In this document: positions 58,398-64,000 of the stretch, piece after piece
How positions within the stretch are numbered: position 1 is the first letter of the stretch
Layout of the letters: each line of letters begins with the position of its first letter
Assembly (NCBI RefSeq): GCF_030936135.1
Contig: NC_082602.1
Location: 30,569,965 to 30,633,964 of the forward strand
Direction: 5' to 3'
Source: Gavia stellata
Lineage: Eukaryota; Chordata; Aves; Gaviiformes; Gaviidae
DNA: 64,000 bases
The notes under the pieces: model-generated
Databases searched by the model: none
What the model was told of the DNA's origin: nothing
What the model saw: only the letters and a program-made list of their open reading frames with translations
Translations under genes and position numbers: made by a program

Positions 58398-61300
58398 CAC
58401 TTGGAAGGGTGCATGTGGTTAGGTTTTTTGGTAATAGAGTTTACAATCAGTGATAGGATCTCCATCTAGCATTAGAAATCCAATAAAGAAATTACCAGTA
58501 AGCTTATGTAAATTCTATAATCTTGTAGAATATTTATCAGAAGATCAAAATCCACAAGCCTTCAAGATGAAAGGTGACATCTTTAGTAAGCAGACAGATA
58601 CATTACTCTGTCTATGCTCATCTCAGGTATTCTGTGTTTCAATGCAAATACAGTAAATATAGCTCCTTCAGGATGTAAATATGCACCTCCAAAAAGGATT
58701 GTATGAAAAGATAGTTCAAAACAAGCAATATAACAATCTGGCAACACTGGCTTCAGAAATCCTAGCTCTCTTCTCCATCCAGCAAACTCTCCCTCCTGGA
58801 GGAGATCCTGTTTCCCACCAGCCTACACAGTATCGTGGTTCTGCTATAGCTACACGGCATCGCCCCATCTACCTTCAGACATCTGCCAGTGACTCAGGCC
58901 ACAGGCTGATCTCAGTGCTGATGCCTAAATCCAACCAAGTGGTACCTAGGAACAAACCCAGACCTGATTTGGCTGTACAAACAGAATAAAAAGAACAAGT
59001 AGGAAACTCAAATGCTAGGAAGGATATAGCAGTGCCCACAGACTGCTCTAGAAGTTTGTCTCAGGAATAACTTTAAATTTAAAGTCCTTTAGACTAAGAT
59101 CAAAAAAAGACAGGAGAAGGAAAAATGGAACAGTTGTGAGGGGAGGCTCTAGAAAAAGTGAACTTTACACCCCAACAACCAGAACTGACCACAAAACAAG
59201 AGCAAACTGGTTCAGGTAACCACAGGGGAACAACCAGGTTAGACATTATGTCTGTTCAACGACAGGATGACAATTCTCTTGCTATAGTTCTGCCATTGCA
59301 GCTCTCTATTTATGGTCAGATATTAAAAGCAAGACTATGCCCCAGGGCGTACTCAGACACTGAGCATGTATCTATGCCCAGGTTTCCATCCCAAGAGTAA
59401 AATAAGATCCTCATTCCTTTGTAATTGTCACCTGAAGGTTGGGCATAATTTACCAAGAGGCTGCCCAGTTGTTGGCATTTCTTAACATCTTACAGTTTAT
59501 AAAAATATCAGGACTAAGATTTTCTTTTATCAATTATTTCTAGGTACAGGGAAGTGGAGCAAGGCGTTATTGCAGCATAATATGATCAGTGCAGCAGCAC
59601 ACTGTCAGTTTGCTTTGCCGTCATGTAATTCTTGGCAGCACTTCAGCACCTCTGCACCATTCTGGCAGTGGAGACCAACCACAAAACTGGTTTGATCAGT
59701 GCTTGGGGAGTCTGTGAGGTGTGGTGTTACCTGGGCTCAGCCGGTGCTGCCGTCCTTGCCCTGGCTTTCTCAGAGAGGGTTTCAGGGAGAGGCTTAAAAC
59801 CTCTGAAAATCAGCCTGAAGGATTGCCTGGTGATGATTGTGGAGCTGGACCAGAGGACAGCTTTGACAAGATTGGTGTAATCTCTTGACTAATTTTAAAC
59901 TTGTTCACAAATCTACATACCCTGATTTTCAGGGCTCCTAATTAATCAAGCAGGGTTCAACTTCATTTTGGTGACCCACTCTGGAAGACACTAACTTTAT
60001 CTTAAGGCTTAATCCTTCCAAGCCTTAGTTCCCACAACACACACACATCCTTTCCCCCGCCCCCCTTTTTTTTAATGTGACTATGCACACCACAAACTTC
60101 CGTTAGTTAACATTTATAAAAACTCATTGTCATCTTTGAAAAAAGCAATGCTTTCCAGGACCCTTATTGGCTTTTTTGCTGGTCCTTAGGAACCAAAGGG
60201 GATTTTAGTGGGACTTGGGACAGACGGTGGAGCGACTACATCACTTTTCAAGGGTGCATTGTGCTTGTTCATGTTCAAAAGAAACAGAAAGCATATTCCA
60301 AGGGAGGCGAGCACCAAAAGCAGCCTGCCTAGGATGTAAAGCTCCTGTTCTCGTGCTACATCTCTCCCGTCTGCTCAGCAGCCTTTCTAAATATGTTTTC
60401 TTTCTCCAGAGCAACTGGGCTAATGAGCTTGGTCAAGGCGTGACATCCATGCTCCTGTTCTGAGTTTTGAACTAAATCAGGGCACTCTTCAGCAACTACT
60501 GTAGACCTGCTGAGAGTCTTCCAGCAAGGTTTGTAATTCAATGGGAAAGACCCAGGACAGACAGATCCCTGTTGAATTTCCTCTGCTTATTAGAGGAGGG
60601 AAGGACAACAGACATCCAAAAATTGTTTTCCTAGAATGACAGATAGGGGACAGCCTCCATATTGGTTGATGAGCTGTCTGAACTACACAGAACTGGCACC
60701 AAGCCAGTAATCAGTGATGCTGCTGCAGCTGGTCAGATTATAAAGTCATTGTGCCTTACGCAGCTTCCGCTGCCTGCCTACCCTCAAGCAGTACCTCTCC
60801 CTAACCCAGCAATCTCATAATGACCTGGAGTTAAAAGGCAAAACAAAAGGTTATTCTGAAAAGTGTTGAAGGTAACCAGGTCATTTTTTCAGAACTGCCT
60901 GGATCCAAGTTGGAGGTACTCTCAACCTCATTTAGTGACAGTTAAAGCAGTACATTTAGCTACCACCTCAAAATACAACTATAGCTATATCACAAGTCCT
61001 GCAACCACCCCTCCAGCTACAACTTGTGATGGGAAGCAGCCTGTTGGTTAACTCCAATGTATACAACCAGGAAAATCACCTCATTGAATGCTTACCATAC
61101 AAACGGATTTTATTGCAATTTCAGATTCGCAGTAAGTGTTCTTTGATCTCAGACGTCCTTCCTATCATTTAACATTTTTTTTTTACAGACATAGCCCCAT
61201 GATTTAACACTTCCTTTACAGGCATGGCATCATGCAGGTAGGCCAAGTAAGAACATACGTTAACCAACAAACCTAAACCAAAGTGCAACAAAAATGCAGC

Positions 61301-61755
61301 ACTCTCAAGATGTTGCCTGGGTTTGGTATTTGCCAAATTATTTTCAGTTAAAAGTACATTTCATTTTCAATAAATACATTCCAACTTTGTCCCAAATGCA
61401 ACTGTGATTCCAGACCATAATAATTAATTGACAGTCCATATCTAGAACTAGCTAGTATCATTCTTCAAGTAGGAAGGAACAAAAACATGCCTAGAAATGT
61501 CCTATGTCACTCTTACATGGAGTTTGAGATTCCTTAGTCCCTGGGGACTGAAAAGCACACACAGCTGCCTCAGATGCACTTTGGTTGGAGACAACCTTAT
61601 TCAGGTATGCACATCTGGGGAAATCACAAACTGGGAAAAGGAGGAGGCTTAATTAGAATATCATATCAGGCAAGTGCTTTAAGCAGGGAGCACAATGTCA
61701 AACCTCTTCCTCTGAAGAAAGGGAGCTGTGAAAGTGCTGTCCCTTCAAGTCTTTC

Positions 61756-61947
61756 CTAGCCCTCTTCCAAAAAATCTAAATACTTAGTAGATTCCCCAGG
61801 AGAGCCAAGGGTGACCAGGAAGACATGCTTGTAGGCTTGGAGAACACTGCTGTTCTCAGTGCATCTTCCAGGAAGCTGTCCTGAAAACCAGAAAAGATGC
61901 TCCTTCTCTGGCATGCAGTTGGTAATTCCAACATTTAATCCAATCAA
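61756..61947 (-). pseudogene. Possible GUCY2G extracellular-domain exon remnant
   Basis: The minus-strand frame reads EKEHLFWFSGQLPGRC, then LQAYKHVFLVTLGSP and YLDFLEEG before a stop. It loosely resembles the ANF-receptor region of guanylate cyclase G, where an E.VFLLL.QLED segment is followed by a VY(E/K)SVFL(I/V) segment. It lies 5' of the other exons on the same strand. No splice sites are convincing and the kinase exons that should lie between were not found, so a chance match remains possible. Confidence 0.3.
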
Positions 61948-63746
61948 TCCCCTGGAAAAGGCTAGAAATCAAGGTCAGCTCACTGCTGGGTTGTGAGAAC
62001 TTTAATGCATTAGCTTATTTGTTGATTTTCTCCTATTGACCAACAAGTATGTAATAAAGTTAAGTTAGGCTTACTGCGTTACTGCTGACCTTAGACTGTT
62101 AGACAACAAAGACAAGTTTCCCATTTAGCACATCTGTTTAACTTCTAGCATAATTGACTGACATCTGAAGAGCTGCAGATTAAAACAATGATTGCAAGGG
62201 TGAGAGGGAAGTGAAAGAGCACACACAGTCATTTCCCTTCCAATTTGTCACAGAACAAACACAGCTACTCATCAGTACTAATATTACGTGAATTGAATTT
62301 GTCACCACATAGCAAACAGTTATGTACAGAGTTTAACCACAGACGTGTCCCTGGAAAGCCCACTGGGCTGTAATTGAGTAGATAAACATGTATTGCTTGC
62401 CGAATATCAGTTGGCTGATGATTGGTTAAAGATCTTGTGGTGATGGAAAATTAAGAGCTTTGTGGCAGCTAGAAACCGCCACCAATATTTTACCCATTAA
62501 TAGTCCTGAAAGTAAACTGCCTGGAGGTAATACAAGAGAGGACTGCTTTTTATGCAAGAGGATTGCCAGCTGCAGGCTTCTCTTTGCTGTACAGAAAAAT
62601 AATTTCTTCAGAATATCAAACCAAATCTATCACGTGATAGAAAAATCCCTGTGAAAAGCATTTCCTTGAGTGATGGTGGGTAGCAACGTAAACCAGCACA
62701 GAAACATCTCCAAACAAGACATCAGTGACAACCAAAGACAACAAGAAACGGCTTCATTCATCCTCTCATCTTCTCTCTCCTCTCCTTTTGTGGAGGAAAA
62801 CTCATTTTCCACAATAAATATTTTACTAAAAAGCTGTAAAATATTTATAAAAACACCTCTTTTTTCTGGCAATGTGTTAAAAGCCCAGAGCTCCATCAAT
62901 ATCTTGGAATTTGGCAACTTCCAGTTATGCAAGAGAGCATTTTTCCATTTTTTAAAAAAGGAAGAGAGTATTTCTCCCTCTTTCAAAACTGTGGGACTTT
63001 TCAAGAAAACAAAAAGTCAATTCCCCATTTTTTTCCAAATTTCTGAAAAAGTTAGAATTTTCCAATGGGGAAAAGCAACAGTAACAAGAACAAAGCTCCC
63101 CTCCCTACCACTGCTCAGGGAAAATATCCCAGTTTTCATGCCCAGAATTAGTGACAATATCTATCGAAGTCCAGCACCTGAGAGTCCGGGAGTAACTGCT
63201 GCCTCCAGAGCTTTCCCAAGGAAGAAACACAGGTACAGGCTCTAATTCTATTACTCCAGCTTCTGGAGAATGCAGGTGGGTGGGGAGACCACCTCATTAT
63301 AGTGGGCATTAACTAATGCTGATAAGCAGGGATGGTTTGAGCCCTACACAAACAGGTGAGTCACATTGGCAGCAGAACAGTGTGTCCCGGAAAAGCCTAG
63401 GAGGACCGGTGCAGACTCCATTCCTGCTCCTTTCTGGAAATCAGCAGCCTGGCAGGTAGGCACACCTCACCCAACACTCTTCATAGGTCCAACCCTAGCA
63501 TTGACTGCCTTTCTAAGCACAACCCCCTACCTTTGTGGCAATTAATAAAATGCAGTTTCTGCCTTCTCCTTTTCCATCAATTCACTCTGACCTGGCTCTG
63601 AACAGGTGGAGGAGGACAGTTTTCTACCTTCTTTCTTTTACTTTTACATATATTTTTTGACTTGTGTCACTTTTTCTTCAGTTCAGGAAGGACAGAAAGT
63701 AACTCTTCTGATTTGCGCTGTTCTGCTGAAGTACTAAACGTACAGT
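61948..63746. other. Non-coding, no gene recognised
   Basis: This includes a 191-codon plus-strand ORF (62670-63245) rich in Ser, Lys and Phe with no domain, signal peptide or splice context that I recognise. It is left uncalled. No repeat family was recognised. Confidence 0.4.
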
Positions 63747-63801
63747 CACACAGAATCATAGAATACCTCAAGTTGGAAGGGACCCATAAGGATCATCATG
63801 T
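63747..63801 (-). mobile_element. Short CR1 3'-end fragment
   Basis: A reverse-complement CR1 tail (cacagaatcatagaat) is followed by acctcaagttggaagggacc, the 3' signature of another CR1 subfamily with ttggaaggga in place of ttggaaaaga. It is about 55 bases and very truncated. Confidence 0.8.
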
Positions 63802-64000
63802 CACGCATGGGCATGATTTAGGTCAGAGTTTATTATATTCCTAGTTTCATATGTGAACACTTCTCTCCTCCTCCCAGGTAAGAGCAAAATGCTTAATCTA
63901 CAGTAAGTAGAGCAAGGTCCTCCTCCTGCACAGTTAGGATGCACCAAGGAAAGGGGAAAGCAGCACATGCTATCAGCATGGTCTTGGGGCCAAGTACAAT

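Larger units (their letters stand above)
57943..61755. other. Right-hand non-coding region, possible GUCY2G introns
   Basis: Upstream kinase-homology, transmembrane and extracellular exons of GUCY2G should lie in this stretch if retained. I searched by eye for typical motifs and found none I would call. It contains the 61-bp duplication at 58187-58308 and a G-run at 58387-58397. ORFs of 80-102 codons (58681-58989, 59158-59400, 59632-59880, 60215-60463) look random. Confidence 0.4.

Noticed and set aside
58681..60463. Four plus-strand ORFs of 80-102 codons, and their minus-strand complements checked for kinase-homology motifs
   Set aside because: No HGxLKS, DVYSFG or GxL-type receptor-cyclase motif could be found in any frame, so no GUCY2G kinase exon is claimed here.
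62670..63245. 191-codon plus-strand ORF
   Set aside because: It is the longest non-CR1, non-CpG frame, but it has no recognisable motif, no splice context and a composition typical of AT-rich chance frames.

Overview
This is vertebrate nuclear DNA, almost certainly from a bird (another reptile is the alternative). The evidence is long introns with GT-AG boundaries, one CpG island, no operons, and a repeat content dominated by CR1 LINE fragments whose 3' ends carry the ATTCTGTG-type tail typical of avian CR1. Only a small part of the window is coding. Most of the open reading frames in it are chance frames in introns, intergenic DNA or CR1.

The layout is the conserved block GPAM(-) - TECTB(+) - GUCY2G(-), the same order and orientation as in human 10q25. 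At the left edge (1 to about 3,050) is the 5' end of GPAM on the minus strand: one exon with the start codon and 34 codons (598-728), and about 1.4 kb upstream of it the CpG island promoter (about 2,130-3,060). From 3.1 to 36.3 kb lies a long intergenic region. It holds two CR1 pieces and one unexplained candidate exon on the plus strand (4,881-5,062).

From 36.36 to 47.09 kb is a complete TECTB gene (beta-tectorin, a GPI-anchored ZP-domain protein of the inner-ear tectorial membrane). I reconstructed ten coding exons, including a 33-base microexon. All splice phases fit, and the protein is 329 residues, the usual length for this family. A TATA element and a candidate non-coding first exon lie upstream, and a poly(A) signal lies downstream.

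From about 49.77 to 57.94 kb (perhaps to 61.95 kb), on the minus strand and convergent with TECTB, are decayed exons of a receptor guanylate cyclase. By position and sequence this is GUCY2G. It carries a frameshift and an in-frame stop in the kinase-homology exon, an apparent deletion of the FSDIVGFT metal-binding segment, a second frameshift in the next catalytic exon, a lost splice acceptor, and replacement of the transition-state Asn. It is a pseudogene, as is the human copy. A 2.4-kb CR1 fragment with a second CR1 end in the opposite orientation sits in one of its introns. Another intron or flanking stretch holds a younger CR1 nested inside an older one with a 5-base target-site duplication.

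I found no tRNA, rRNA, CRISPR array, prokaryotic system or intact viral gene. The points most worth following up are the decay pattern of GUCY2G, the orphan exon-like ORF near 4.9 kb, and several perfect tandem duplications.
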